From positions 1 through 42,622 of the forward strand of contig JAABRY010000015.1 in NCBI GenBank assembly GCA_011390645.1: a DNA stretch of 42,622 bases. The letters run 5' to 3'. Under the pieces are notes generated by a model. It was given only the letters and a program-made list of their open reading frames with translations, was not told where the DNA came from and ran no database searches. Made by a program: the position numbers and the translations under genes. This stretch comes from Gemmatimonadota bacterium (GTDB lineage Bacteria; Gemmatimonadota; Gemmatimonadetes; Gemmatimonadales; GWC2-71-9). Shown here piece by piece: positions 16,496 through 24,900 of this stretch; position 1 is the stretch's first letter, and each line of letters begins with the position of its first letter.

Positions 16496-17020
16496 CTACG
16501 CGGAGTGATCATCAGTCTGGGCATCGTGGGTGATTACCTGCCAGGCCTGCCGCTTCTCGGTGCGTGACACCCGGGCGTTTGCCGGACTTGTGGAAGGAAG
16601 CGAGTGGTACTCCACCGCGATGGTCGGCGGGAGATGCGGTCGCACGTGTCGAGCAAAAAGCGCGGCCGCCTTGGCACCATTGAAGCAGACTTGCGCGAGG
16701 TCGGGATGATCGGCGAAGAAGCGCTGGAAGTCATTGGGAACGATCGTGGCCGGCTCGATATCCGCATCGAGACTGCTCGCTCGGGAACAGGATCTCAGGA
16801 CATCCCACACCGCGACACGGTGCTCGGTGAGGAGTGATACGCGCTCCCCATACGGGAGTCCGACGCCGGCGCCGAGAATATCCGTGATGATTCCCCAGAA
16901 TGCGTTCTGCGGATGGGCGTAGTATTGCCGTTCCTCCAGCGACCGCTTCCCCGGCATTGTCCCAAGGATCAGGACTCGGGCATCCCGGCGCGCAATCGGT
17001 GGGAAACTGTGACAGTGCAT
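16496..17020 (-). CDS. Hypoxanthine-type DNA glycosylase (UDG superfamily)
   Basis: The start at 17020 (MHCHSFPPI) fits the family length; the product has 174 residues. It contains 'VLILGTMPGKRSLEERQYYAHPQNAFWGII', the signature of the family 6 uracil-DNA-glycosylase relatives (DNA-deoxyinosine glycosylase), with the asparagine in 'HPQNAFW' serving as the key residue in characterised members. The C-terminal part has 'VCFNGAKAAALFARHV' and 'SLPSTSPANARVS', the second motif that contacts the minor groove. It should excise deaminated adenine (hypoxanthine) from DNA in the cytoplasm. A GGAG ribosome site lies about 10 bases upstream. It is the first gene of a probable operon with the EEP and GerMN genes. 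Confidence 0.88.
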   Translation of the reverse strand: MHCHSFPPIARRDARVLILGTMPGKRSLEERQYYAHPQNAFWGIITDILGAGVGLPYGERVSLLTEHRVAVWDVLRSCSRASSLDADIEPATIVPNDFQRFFADHPDLAQVCFNGAKAAALFARHVRPHLPPTIAVEYHSLPSTSPANARVSRTEKRQAWQVITHDAQTDDHSA

Positions 17021-17237
17021 CTGGGACTTGCTCCGCAATGGTGCGTGCTGCAGGAGTAGATTCAGCGCCCACCGAGGGGGTCGCAGCATCAGAGAGAGAC
17101 GTTCACTCCCCGGTCTGCCGCACAGCGGTTGTGGCACCCACTCGTCCTTGACCTGCCGGCGCAATCAGCTTGCCATGTCGCGCTCAATCGTGGGAAATGC
17201 AGCGGACCTGCACAACCCTCCCCCCGGTTTGGGTCCG

Positions 17238-18683
17238 TCACACTGCCACGACACTGCCACGCCGGGTACCCCGTACCACGCGGGTGCTCGCAAACAACTG
17301 CTGCAGCGCCTCGATCGCATTGACCCCGACCTCCAGCCGGTTCCGGCCATATTGCTTCGGCACACCCTGCTCCCCCAGCATCGCGGCACGATACACCTTG
17401 GGCCCTTCGATCGGCTTGCCGCCAACAAGCAATGCTTCGATGCGATGACCGGCCGGGTTTTCCATCTTGAAGTACAGATTCAGTCCACGGCAACGCTTCA
17501 CGAAGCCACCCATTTGCCCGTACGCATCGCCGGCGTAGGTACGTTCGAGATTGGATTCGAGCATCGCGCAAAGCTCGTCGCCCGTAAGTTCGATCGTCGA
17601 AATCGGCGTCGCGGTTGGGACGATGTTCCATAGCTGTTCCATTGTCACTGCACCGCGCAGGATCGGTGCGCCGTAGCGCCAGCCGTTCGAGAACGCCAGT
17701 TGCGTCCCCGCGGCGCCAGCGATCGCGTCGAGTAGCACATTGTCCATCGTCGATTCGAGAGCCGTCGCCCGATCCAGTGGGCCACCCACTTCGCCCACGA
17801 TCTGGTCGAGATACTCGCGGTGTGGCCCGACCGCTACGTGCACCCGGTGCGCCATCTCGGGGTCCGGCACGATCGACTCATCCACGCAGAGGAGCTGGTG
17901 TCGCACATCCACCACCCTCCCGCTGCTGACCGTCAGGTCCATCCGCCCGAGGAACGAGCCGTGGCACCCCGATTGAATGATGGGTGTCCCGCCGACCCAG
18001 ACTGGCCGCGTCAGCCGGTTGTGGGTGTGACCGCTCAGCAGCACGTCGATCCCTGCGACCTCGGCTGCCAGCTTGGCGTCCTGCGGGAAGCCGAGGTGCG
18101 ACAGCACCACGACCAGATCAACCTTGTCGACTCGGCGCAGGTGCTCGATGTGCGCCGGCAGTTCAGCGTTGCCCAGCGTGAAACGCACTCCAGTCGAGAA
18201 GCTCGGCGGCATGCTCTTGTCGATGATGTTCGATGCGATGCCAACGATGCCAACGCGCAACCCGGCGCGCTCCACGATATGGCGGGGCGGGAACACGAGC
18301 CGATCGCTCCCGGCCTCGTAGCAGTTGATCGCCAGAACGGGATACGTCAGACGTGACGCGAGATGCTGGAGTCGCTGGGGTCCGTACGCAAACTCCCAGT
18401 GGGCCGTCGTGGCGTCCAGGTCGAGCGCATTCATCAGCGGTACCAGGGCCTCGCCCTGCGAGGCGACGGCCACATAGGTGCCGTGGAAGGTGTCGCCGTT
18501 GTCCAGCGCGAGCACGGCGCCAGGTCGCTCCGCGCGCACCTGCTTGAACACCGTCGCGATGCGCCCCAACCCGCCGCAGGTCTGGTATCGGAACCCACCG
18601 CGGGCGCGAAACACCTCTGGGTGCGGTTGGAGGTAGGCGTGCAGGTCGTTGAGCTGCAGAATGGTCAGGTGGTGTTCGGACAT
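17238..18683 (-). CDS. Metallophosphatase/5'-nucleotidase family protein with SoxB-like motif
   Basis: A 481-residue two-domain protein. The N-terminal calcineurin-like metallophosphatase has D13/H15 in 'LNDLHAY', D61 and D64 in 'LDNGDTFHG', 'VVLSHLGFPQD' and 'LLSGHTHNRL'. The C-terminal 5'-nucleotidase substrate domain (about 310-450) has 'FSNGWRYGAPILRGAVTMEQLWNIVP' and 'LTGDELCAMLE'. The usual GNHE/D motif is 'TAHWEFAYG' (93-101), which resembles the GHWEFTYG motif of SoxB thiosulfohydrolases rather than 5'-nucleotidases. There is no signal peptide, although both families are normally exported, and no other sox gene is nearby. It hydrolyses a phosphate- or sulfur-type ester, identity unknown. 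An AAGG ribosome site precedes the ATG. Confidence 0.85.
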   Translation of the reverse strand: MSEHHLTILQLNDLHAYLQPHPEVFRARGGFRYQTCGGLGRIATVFKQVRAERPGAVLALDNGDTFHGTYVAVASQGEALVPLMNALDLDATTAHWEFAYGPQRLQHLASRLTYPVLAINCYEAGSDRLVFPPRHIVERAGLRVGIVGIASNIIDKSMPPSFSTGVRFTLGNAELPAHIEHLRRVDKVDLVVVLSHLGFPQDAKLAAEVAGIDVLLSGHTHNRLTRPVWVGGTPIIQSGCHGSFLGRMDLTVSSGRVVDVRHQLLCVDESIVPDPEMAHRVHVAVGPHREYLDQIVGEVGGPLDRATALESTMDNVLLDAIAGAAGTQLAFSNGWRYGAPILRGAVTMEQLWNIVPTATPISTIELTGDELCAMLESNLERTYAGDAYGQMGGFVKRCRGLNLYFKMENPAGHRIEALLVGGKPIEGPKVYRAAMLGEQGVPKQYGRNRLEVGVNAIEALQQLFASTRVVRGTRRGSVVAV

Positions 18684-18721
18684 CGGGTGCCTTTGAGAGC
18701 GATCGCCGCAGCCAGTCGGGC

Positions 18722-19510
18722 CTAGATGGGTCCGGCCCGAGACTCGGAGGGGCGAGGGAGTTGGGAATGGTCGACGGGAGTTTCAATCGCTGCAGCCTGC
18801 GGCGCAGGATACGGCCAGACAGAACCCAACAGGATCCACGCACCGAGGGTGGCACCCCCGGCAATGAGCATTGGCCGGGAGGGCGCGCCGGATGTCGAGA
18901 GGAGAATCACGAGGGCGTGCATCGCCCCTGGCACGAGCACCGACCCGGACGCCCTCGCAGCGTGGGCAAGGACGAGCGTACTCAACAGCACGATGAGCGG
19001 GAAGACGGCCAGATCGAAGGTGGTGTTGAAGCGGAGATGCCAGAACCACCACAGTGCGGCGGGAAGCAGGAGGCGCCATTGCCAGCGGAGTGGGGCGACA
19101 CTGTCCGCAACATAGCCGCGCCAGCCGAGTTCTTCAGCGGTGGCATAGAGCACTGCCACGAGGGCGTACAACGCTGCAGTGGGACTGACGAAACCGAACA
19201 TGACGATGGGGATCAGGCCGTTGACGAGGCTCCTCGAGCCGGAGGAACCGACAACCGACGTGGTCTGCAACAGTCGCGGACCGAAGCGGCGAGCAACGAT
19301 CGCACCGATTGCAGGGCCGAGCGCTGCCGGCAGCCAGGGCCACCGGGCGAGCGGCGTCCCTTCGAAGTGCGTGCCGAACGCGGAGGCGAACCACCCGAGA
19401 TTGAACGGCATCGCGACAAGCAGCGCGATCGCGTAGTAGACCGCGAGCCATCGCCACGCAATCGGAGGGGAGCCAACTGCGGGACGCTCCTTTGAGTTGT
19501 CAGCGCGCAA
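18722..19510 (-). CDS. CPBP family intramembrane metalloprotease
   Basis: A polytopic protein of about 262 residues with the three CPBP/CAAX-protease motifs: 'YATAEELGWRGY' (the Glu pair and Arg), 'LWWFWHLRFN' (metal His) and 'GAMHALVI' (His). In this family the Glu and His residues hold a zinc ion for proteolysis within the membrane; the targets are unknown. The start is uncertain: no ATG follows the end of the upstream lipoprotein gene, so a TTG at 19510, 13 bp after that stop, is proposed. The alternative ATG at 19621 would overlap the upstream gene by 98 bp. Confidence 0.82.
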   Translation of the reverse strand: MRADNSKERPAVGSPPIAWRWLAVYYAIALLVAMPFNLGWFASAFGTHFEGTPLARWPWLPAALGPAIGAIVARRFGPRLLQTTSVVGSSGSRSLVNGLIPIVMFGFVSPTAALYALVAVLYATAEELGWRGYVADSVAPLRWQWRLLLPAALWWFWHLRFNTTFDLAVFPLIVLLSTLVLAHAARASGSVLVPGAMHALVILLSTSGAPSRPMLIAGGATLGAWILLGSVWPYPAPQAAAIETPVDHSQLPRPSESRAGPI

Positions 19511-19523
19511 TGTCTGCTCGCAC

Positions 19524-20108
19524 TCAGAGACACCCCTCGACGTACTGGATGCTCGCGCTGCCGGCGTGGATATGGACGATGCGGCCGTCCTCACCAATCT
19601 CGTAGACAACCCCCTTCGCATTTGCGTCAGGTGGCTCGACCGTCCACACCGTCAAGTACTCGGCCGGGGCAGGCCAATACTTGTGAAGTGTCGACACCGC
19701 TCTCGAAGCGAAGTGGCTCGTGACCGCAGATGCCGAATCACCTGCCGTGATGCCACCCTCGGTTGCGACTCCGCTGCCTGCGCTCACGGAGATGCGCGTG
19801 AGACGCCCCTGTTCGAGCATCACCAATAGCCCCTCCGGTGCGCGCTCGGGTCGGAACTGATCACACTGCTCCGGGTCCGGGCCACCAACGGCGGTCGGAT
19901 TCGCATCCTCCCCCATAGCAGCGACAACCTCTTGACGCGTCATGCCGATACGAAGGTCACCCCATCCATCCGCCGTCAGCCAGAGGGGTATAGCGTTCTG
20001 TATCGGTGGTTGCGTCAGTTCATCCGCCCTCTCAGGCGGTGGCGCGACCTGTTGACATGCTGGCAGCAGAATGACAACCGCGAGACCCAACCACCGCGAA
20101 GTACTCAT
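19524..20108 (-). CDS. Lipoprotein with BamE/SmpA-like segment
   Basis: A 194-residue protein. The start at 20108 gives MSTSRWLGLAVVILLPAC, a lipoprotein signal with the acceptor cysteine at 18. After a Pro-rich linker comes 'GWGDLRIGMTRQEVVAAMGEDANP', the pattern of SmpA/OmlA (BamE-like) and related periplasmic proteins in which a short helix follows 'I-G-M-T'. Two further cysteines ('EQCDQF' and the C-terminal 'VEGCL') may form a disulfide. It is probably a periplasmic-facing lipoprotein of unknown role and is unlikely to be BamE itself, which is shorter. It is divergent from ppc (242 bp between starts). Confidence 0.75.
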   Translation of the reverse strand: MSTSRWLGLAVVILLPACQQVAPPPERADELTQPPIQNAIPLWLTADGWGDLRIGMTRQEVVAAMGEDANPTAVGGPDPEQCDQFRPERAPEGLLVMLEQGRLTRISVSAGSGVATEGGITAGDSASAVTSHFASRAVSTLHKYWPAPAEYLTVWTVEPPDANAKGVVYEIGEDGRIVHIHAGSASIQYVEGCL

Positions 20109-20350
20109 CTGATGACACTCGTGGTGAATGCGTGGTGAATGCCGCAACGGATCGTGCCCAACGGACTGATCATCCATTCCTTGTCACTGATCTTCCGTGT
20201 AACTTCACTCGATATCTCAAGTTAACGCTGTTGCTGCTGATCATGACCGGCACCACCTTTGGCGACCGGGTTCGTCCGCCTTGATCGCTGCGATGTCATC
20301 CGAAAGATCGAGACATCGCACCATCAATGCGGCGTCTCCGGACAACGCCC

Positions 20351-23020
20351 ATGCCTAGTACCACGCGCTCCCCCCACGCCCCGCTCCACGCCGATGTCCG
20401 CCTGCTCGGCGAATTGCTCGGCGCCACACTGCGCGAGCAAGAGGGCACCGAGCTGTACGAAACGGTCGAGCACGTGCGCGCCCTGGCCAAGGATGCTCGC
20501 GCCGGCCTGGTGGCACGCGAGGAACTGACCCGTGCCCTGCGAGCACTCTCGGTGCATGATGCGCTGACCGTGGCCCGCGCCTTTGCCCATTTTCTCGGTC
20601 TCGCCAATATCGCCGAGCAGCACCATCGTATCCGCCGGAGGCGCGACTATCTCCGCGCGCCCGACCACGGACCGCAACGGGGCTCCCTCGCCGAGAGTTT
20701 TCCGCGCCTTCTCAAAGCCGGAGTGTCGCCGGAGGCCCTGCGTGCGGCCGTGGAATCGTTGCACGTCGAGTTGGTCATCACCGCCCATCCCACGGAAGTG
20801 GTGCGGCGCACCGTACGGCGCACACAGCGACGGATCGCCGACTTCCTCAGCGAACGCGATCGCGCTGACTTGACACCAGGCGAACGAGAGGAACTGACGC
20901 GCGCCCTCGCGGCGGAGGTGACCACCCTCTGGCTCACCAACGAGGTGCGTCGCGAGGCACCGACGCCCTTCGAGGAAGTGAAGTGGGGGCTGGTGTCGTT
21001 CGAGCAGACGCTGTGGGACGCCGTACCGCGCTCGTTGCGCGCCATTGACCGCGCGCTGCACGATGCCACGGGGAGAGGACTTCCGCTGGACGCCGCGCCG
21101 CTCAGGTTCGGGACCTGGATCGGGGGCGATCGCGACGGCAACCCGAACGTCACCCCGCTGGTGACCGGGCAGGCGGTGATGCTCGCGCGTTGGATGGCCG
21201 CAGACCTGTACCGTCAGGAGATCGAAGCCCTCCGTGACGAACTGTCGATGCACCGGGCGAATGACGATCTGCGTGCCGCCGTTGGCGACGCACCGGAACC
21301 GTACCGCGCGCTGCTCAAGCCGGTCATTGCCCGCCTCCTCGCGATGCGCGAACGGATGACGAACCTGTTGGAATTGAAGGCGGACTACACGCCGGACCAG
21401 AACGACTACGCCGACGCCAACGCGCTCGCGGAACCGCTGCGGCTCTGTTACCGCTCCCTGCACGAGACCGGGGCGGGACGCGTCGCGGATGGGCGGCTCC
21501 TCGACATCCTGCGTCGCCTACCCAGCCTCGGGCTCTCGCTCGCTCCGCTGGACCTGCGGCAGGAAGCCAGTCGCCATACCGACGCACTCGATGCGATCAC
21601 CCGCGCGGCCGCTGTCGGTTCATACGCCGAGTGGGACGAGTCGGCTCGACAGGCATTCCTGCACGCAGAACTGAGCGGCGGGTCACGGGTCATCGCCGAT
21701 ACCGTCGCGACCAAGGCGAGGTTCACCCCGGAGGTGGACGACGTCCTCGACACCCTGCGCACCGCGGCGACCCTGCCCCGCGATGCCTTGGGCGCGTACG
21801 TGATCTCGATGGCGGCACACCCCTCCGACGTGCTCGCGGTGCGCGCGCTGCAGGAGGGCGCCGGCCTGACACCACCGCTCCGCGTGGTACCGCTCTTCGA
21901 GACAGTGGACGACCTGCAACGGGCGGCGGAGGTGGTGGACGCGCTGCTCTCGCTGCCGTGGTATCGGGAGCGTGTCGGCAGCACGATGGAAGTGATGATC
22001 GGCTATTCCGACTCCGCCAAGGACGGCGGCCGACTCGCCGCCGCGTGGGAACTCTACGCGGCACAGGAGCGACTGGTCGCCGTCGCGATGCAGCATGACG
22101 TGCGACTGACCCTGTTTCACGGTCGCGGCGGTTCTGTGGGAAGGGGTGGCGGCCCCACGCACTTGGCGATTCAGTCCCAGCCACCGGGCTCGATCAACGG
22201 CACGATTCGCGTCACCGAGCAGGGCGAAATGGTGGACGCCAAGTTCGGGTTGCCGGCCATCGCTGATCGCACCTTGGAAGTGTACACGACCGCCACGCTT
22301 GAGGCGTCCCTCCTCAGCTCCGCGACGGTGCCCGACGCATGGCGGTCACGGATGCAGACGCTTGCGGACACATCGCGCGCGCATTTCCGCGACATCGTGT
22401 ACGAGACACCGGAGTTCATCGACTACTTCCGCACCGCCACACCGGAACCCGAGTTGGGGCGTTTGCGCACCGGGAGCCGCCCGGCACGCCGACGATCCGG
22501 CGGCGGAGTGAATTCACTGCGTGCGATCCCGTGGGTCTTCGCATGGACGCAGACGCGTTTGTTGCTTGCCTCGTGGCTCGGCGTGGGCGCTGCACTCGAC
22601 GAGGCACTCGCAGCCGGGCACGCCACCGAACTCCGGGCGATGTACGAGGGATGGCCGTTCTTTCGGTCTACCCTCGATCTCATCGAGATGGTCGTCGCCA
22701 AGGCCTCGCCGGAGATCACCGCCATCTACGACGAGGCACTGGTGCCCGAGCCACTCCGATCCATCGGTGTGGCGCTGCGTGAGGACCTGGCGCGCACGAA
22801 GCGCGTCCTGTTGCAGGTGACCGGGCATGCGCACCTGCTCGAGGAGAACCCGGTGTTGCGGCGGTCGATTGATGTGCGCAATCCGTACGTCGATCCCATC
22901 AACCTCGTGCAGGCCGAGGTGTTGAGTCGGCTACGGGAGGAAGGGGCAGATCCGGCACTGTTCGAGGCGTTCTTGAGCACGGTAAACGGTGTCGCGGCGG
23001 GGATGCGCAACACCGGGTGA
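20351..23020 (+). CDS. ppc: Phosphoenolpyruvate carboxylase
   Basis: An 889-residue bacterial-type PEP carboxylase, close to the usual 880-930. The catalytic motifs are intact: 'VITAHPTEVVRR' with the essential His at about 146, 'GTWIGGDRDGNPNVT', 'VMIGYSDSAKDGG', 'LFHGRGGSVGRGGGPTHLAI' and 'RVTEQGEM'. The chain ends in the conserved 'MRNTG', whose C-terminus lies near the active site. It carboxylates phosphoenolpyruvate with bicarbonate to oxaloacetate, refilling the TCA cycle in the cytoplasm. The ATG at 20351 is preferred over 20327 because residues before it are not conserved-looking. It is a lone plus-strand gene, divergent from a lipoprotein gene and convergent with a glycosyltransferase gene 15 bp beyond its stop. 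I see no terminator in that gap. Confidence 0.98.
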   Translation: MPSTTRSPHAPLHADVRLLGELLGATLREQEGTELYETVEHVRALAKDARAGLVAREELTRALRALSVHDALTVARAFAHFLGLANIAEQHHRIRRRRDYLRAPDHGPQRGSLAESFPRLLKAGVSPEALRAAVESLHVELVITAHPTEVVRRTVRRTQRRIADFLSERDRADLTPGEREELTRALAAEVTTLWLTNEVRREAPTPFEEVKWGLVSFEQTLWDAVPRSLRAIDRALHDATGRGLPLDAAPLRFGTWIGGDRDGNPNVTPLVTGQAVMLARWMAADLYRQEIEALRDELSMHRANDDLRAAVGDAPEPYRALLKPVIARLLAMRERMTNLLELKADYTPDQNDYADANALAEPLRLCYRSLHETGAGRVADGRLLDILRRLPSLGLSLAPLDLRQEASRHTDALDAITRAAAVGSYAEWDESARQAFLHAELSGGSRVIADTVATKARFTPEVDDVLDTLRTAATLPRDALGAYVISMAAHPSDVLAVRALQEGAGLTPPLRVVPLFETVDDLQRAAEVVDALLSLPWYRERVGSTMEVMIGYSDSAKDGGRLAAAWELYAAQERLVAVAMQHDVRLTLFHGRGGSVGRGGGPTHLAIQSQPPGSINGTIRVTEQGEMVDAKFGLPAIADRTLEVYTTATLEASLLSSATVPDAWRSRMQTLADTSRAHFRDIVYETPEFIDYFRTATPEPELGRLRTGSRPARRRSGGGVNSLRAIPWVFAWTQTRLLLASWLGVGAALDEALAAGHATELRAMYEGWPFFRSTLDLIEMVVAKASPEITAIYDEALVPEPLRSIGVALREDLARTKRVLLQVTGHAHLLEENPVLRRSIDVRNPYVDPINLVQAEVLSRLREEGADPALFEAFLSTVNGVAAGMRNTG

Positions 23021-23035
23021 GGGGGGGCAGCCGGA

Positions 23036-23944
23036 TCATTGCGTGGTGATCTTGCCGCGCCGAGCACGCCAGGCTGCCTCGGCATAGCCCAGCACGGCGA
23101 CCGCCTGAGAAATCAGGAGCAACAGGGATTGGCGAACCGGCTGGGGGTCACCCTGCGTGAACGGGGCGGTCAACATGCCAACGTAGAAGTCGCCCCGTTC
23201 CACCTGACGAGCGTGCTCGCCCCGCGCCGCACGGGCCCGATGGAAGCGCCACGCCCCCTCGCCGTAACGGAAGTGCATCCGGAGAAAGCGGCCCATCGAC
23301 AGGTTGGGTGCATGCGTGACCAAAGCGTCCGGTGCGTGGACCAGCGGATGCCCGGCGCGGCGACACCTGTCGGACCAATCGCGATCTTCCGATGCGAAGA
23401 TGAAACTCGGATCGAATCCGCCGACCGCCGTGAAGGTCTCGGTGCGCACGGCGAGGTTGTTGGTCGTGAAGAACGGCAGCCAGCCACGCTGCTTCTCATG
23501 GTAATGATGATAGAGGAACGCGAGCAGGGTGTGACTGGCCCGGACGTAGGGATTCTCCGGCACGCCGTTCACGATACCCCCGCCAACCGCGGCGTCAGGA
23601 TGCTGAGCGAGCGCAGCAACAAGCGCGGAGAGCCACCGGGGATCGGCAGTGCAGTCGTCATCAATGAACGCGAGAATCTCGCCCCGAGCGGCAGCCGCAC
23701 CCTGATTCCGGGCCGCAGCGGGGCCGCCATGCTCGAGCGTGAGTGGTACGATTGTCATGGTGGTGGCATGCAACGCGACGACATCGTCGAGCGCCATGCC
23801 GCCCCCATCGTCCGCAATCACGACCTCGAATCGCTCCACGGGATAGTCCTGCGCCGCGAGCGAGGCGAGACAACGTGCCAACGCGGCGGGACGCTGGTAG
23901 GTGGGAATCACCACCGTGACGAAGGGGTGCGAGTCGGACATCAT
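23036..23944 (-). CDS. GT2 family glycosyltransferase
   Basis: About 300 residues with a complete GT-A fold: 'FVTVVIPTYQRPAALARCLASLAAQDYP', 'FEVVIADDGGG', 'GPAAARNQGAAAARGEILAFIDDDC' (DxD metal motif) and 'PFFTTNNLAVRTETFTAVGGFDPSF' with 'ASEDRDWSDRCRRAG', where the ED motif supplies the catalytic base. A C-terminal amphipathic or hydrophobic segment ('VRQSLLLLISQAVAVLGYAEAAW') may attach it to the membrane. It starts in an ATGATG with the first ATG overlapping the previous gene's TGA, so it is translationally coupled as the last gene of a four-gene operon. The donor and acceptor are unknown. Confidence 0.93.
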   Translation of the reverse strand: MMSDSHPFVTVVIPTYQRPAALARCLASLAAQDYPVERFEVVIADDGGGMALDDVVALHATTMTIVPLTLEHGGPAAARNQGAAAARGEILAFIDDDCTADPRWLSALVAALAQHPDAAVGGGIVNGVPENPYVRASHTLLAFLYHHYHEKQRGWLPFFTTNNLAVRTETFTAVGGFDPSFIFASEDRDWSDRCRRAGHPLVHAPDALVTHAPNLSMGRFLRMHFRYGEGAWRFHRARAARGEHARQVERGDFYVGMLTAPFTQGDPQPVRQSLLLLISQAVAVLGYAEAAWRARRGKITTQ

Positions 23945-24900
23945 CCCGTGGAACGGGCTCGTGCTGACCGCGGTTCATTGCGGCGGAATTCCCAGTCCAC
24001 CAGCGCCGCGCGCGAGGCGCCAGCGCCCGCGAGGCACCCGACACCCTGTCCCACCGCGTCGACCAGCAGGCCAATGAAGAGCGTGGGGGCGACCCGTACT
24101 GTCAGGGACGGTGCCCATCCCGCCTGCATCGCCTGCGCGAGATGACGACGCAACCGCACCAACGGTACCAGCGGCGTGGCGAGCGCAAAGGCGAGACGAT
24201 GCAGCGTGGACCAGTGGAGCGCGCGCGTGGCCGCGAAGACGCGGCCGGCGTGGAAGCTGACATGCAGCCAGGTGCCCCATTGCTCGAAGTTGGTGTGCGC
24301 GACCTGGGCACTGGCTTCCTGATACAGCAGTTCGCCGCGCTCCCGCAGTCGCCATTGCAAAGGCGTCTCGGCCTCGATCAGGGCCGGCAACTCCTCGCCA
24401 CACGCACGGAGCGCTGAGGTCTTGTAGCTCGTGTTGTGGCCGGGCAGGTGATCGCGCACCTCGGACCGTCCCGGGGCGAGCCACGGCCCGTACCCCATCA
24501 GCAGGTCGGCCCAGCTGACCAGCGTTGTCGGGTTGGCGTTCTCGACCACCGGCCCCACCGCAGCCCAGGTGCCGGCATGCGCCTCCAGAAGGGCGCGTGC
24601 CCAACCGGGCGCCGGAAAACAGTGATCCTCCCCGAAGGCAATCACCGGAGCGGCGGCTTCGTGCACGGCGGTCGCCCTGGCGACGCCACTCCCGTCCTCG
24701 AAGGCCACGCGCACCACTCGCACGGAGTGGAAGCTTCGTATTGCCTCGGGATCGACCGCAACGGTATCCGGATCAGGGGCCAAGATGAGCAATTCGATCG
24801 AGCCGACCACATCCTGCACCGCGACATGCGCGACCGTCCGCGCAATCGTCGCGAAGGTGTCGGGGGTCAGAAGCGCCACGGTCATCGCAGGGGATGGCAT
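23941..24900 (-). CDS. Glycosyltransferase-like (GT-A fold) protein
   Basis: About 319 residues related to GT2 enzymes: 'MTVALLTPDTFATIARTVAHVAVQDV', 'IELLILAPD' and 'VARATAVHEAAAPVIAFGEDHCFPAPGWARALLEAH', with an E-D-H in place of the usual DxD. Then comes 'HNTSYKTSALRACGEELPALIEAETPLQWRLRERGELLYQEASAQVAHTN', a typical acceptor-side segment. A C-terminal hydrophobic region near 'LFIGLLVDAVGQGVGCLAGAG' may be membrane-associated. Its ATG overlaps the preceding stop as TAATG and its stop overlaps the next start as ATGA. It is probably an active or divergent sugar transferase acting with the following GT2 enzyme. Confidence 0.82.
   Translation of the reverse strand: MPSPAMTVALLTPDTFATIARTVAHVAVQDVVGSIELLILAPDPDTVAVDPEAIRSFHSVRVVRVAFEDGSGVARATAVHEAAAPVIAFGEDHCFPAPGWARALLEAHAGTWAAVGPVVENANPTTLVSWADLLMGYGPWLAPGRSEVRDHLPGHNTSYKTSALRACGEELPALIEAETPLQWRLRERGELLYQEASAQVAHTNFEQWGTWLHVSFHAGRVFAATRALHWSTLHRLAFALATPLVPLVRLRRHLAQAMQAGWAPSLTVRVAPTLFIGLLVDAVGQGVGCLAGAGASRAALVDWEFRRNEPRSARARSTG

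Noticed and set aside
16487-16499. GCGCC-GCA-GGCGC hairpin between the glycosylase and EEP genes as a terminator
   Set aside because: The stem is 5 bp, has no T-tract and lies within a closely spaced operon.
17238-18683. Assignment as soxB of a thiosulfate oxidation cluster
   Set aside because: Only the HWEF motif agrees; there is no signal peptide and no soxAXYZ genes.
20324-24145. Long open frames antisense to ppc and to the glycosyltransferase genes
   Set aside because: Their translations show no recognisable domain and are composition-driven shadows of GC-rich coding sequence.
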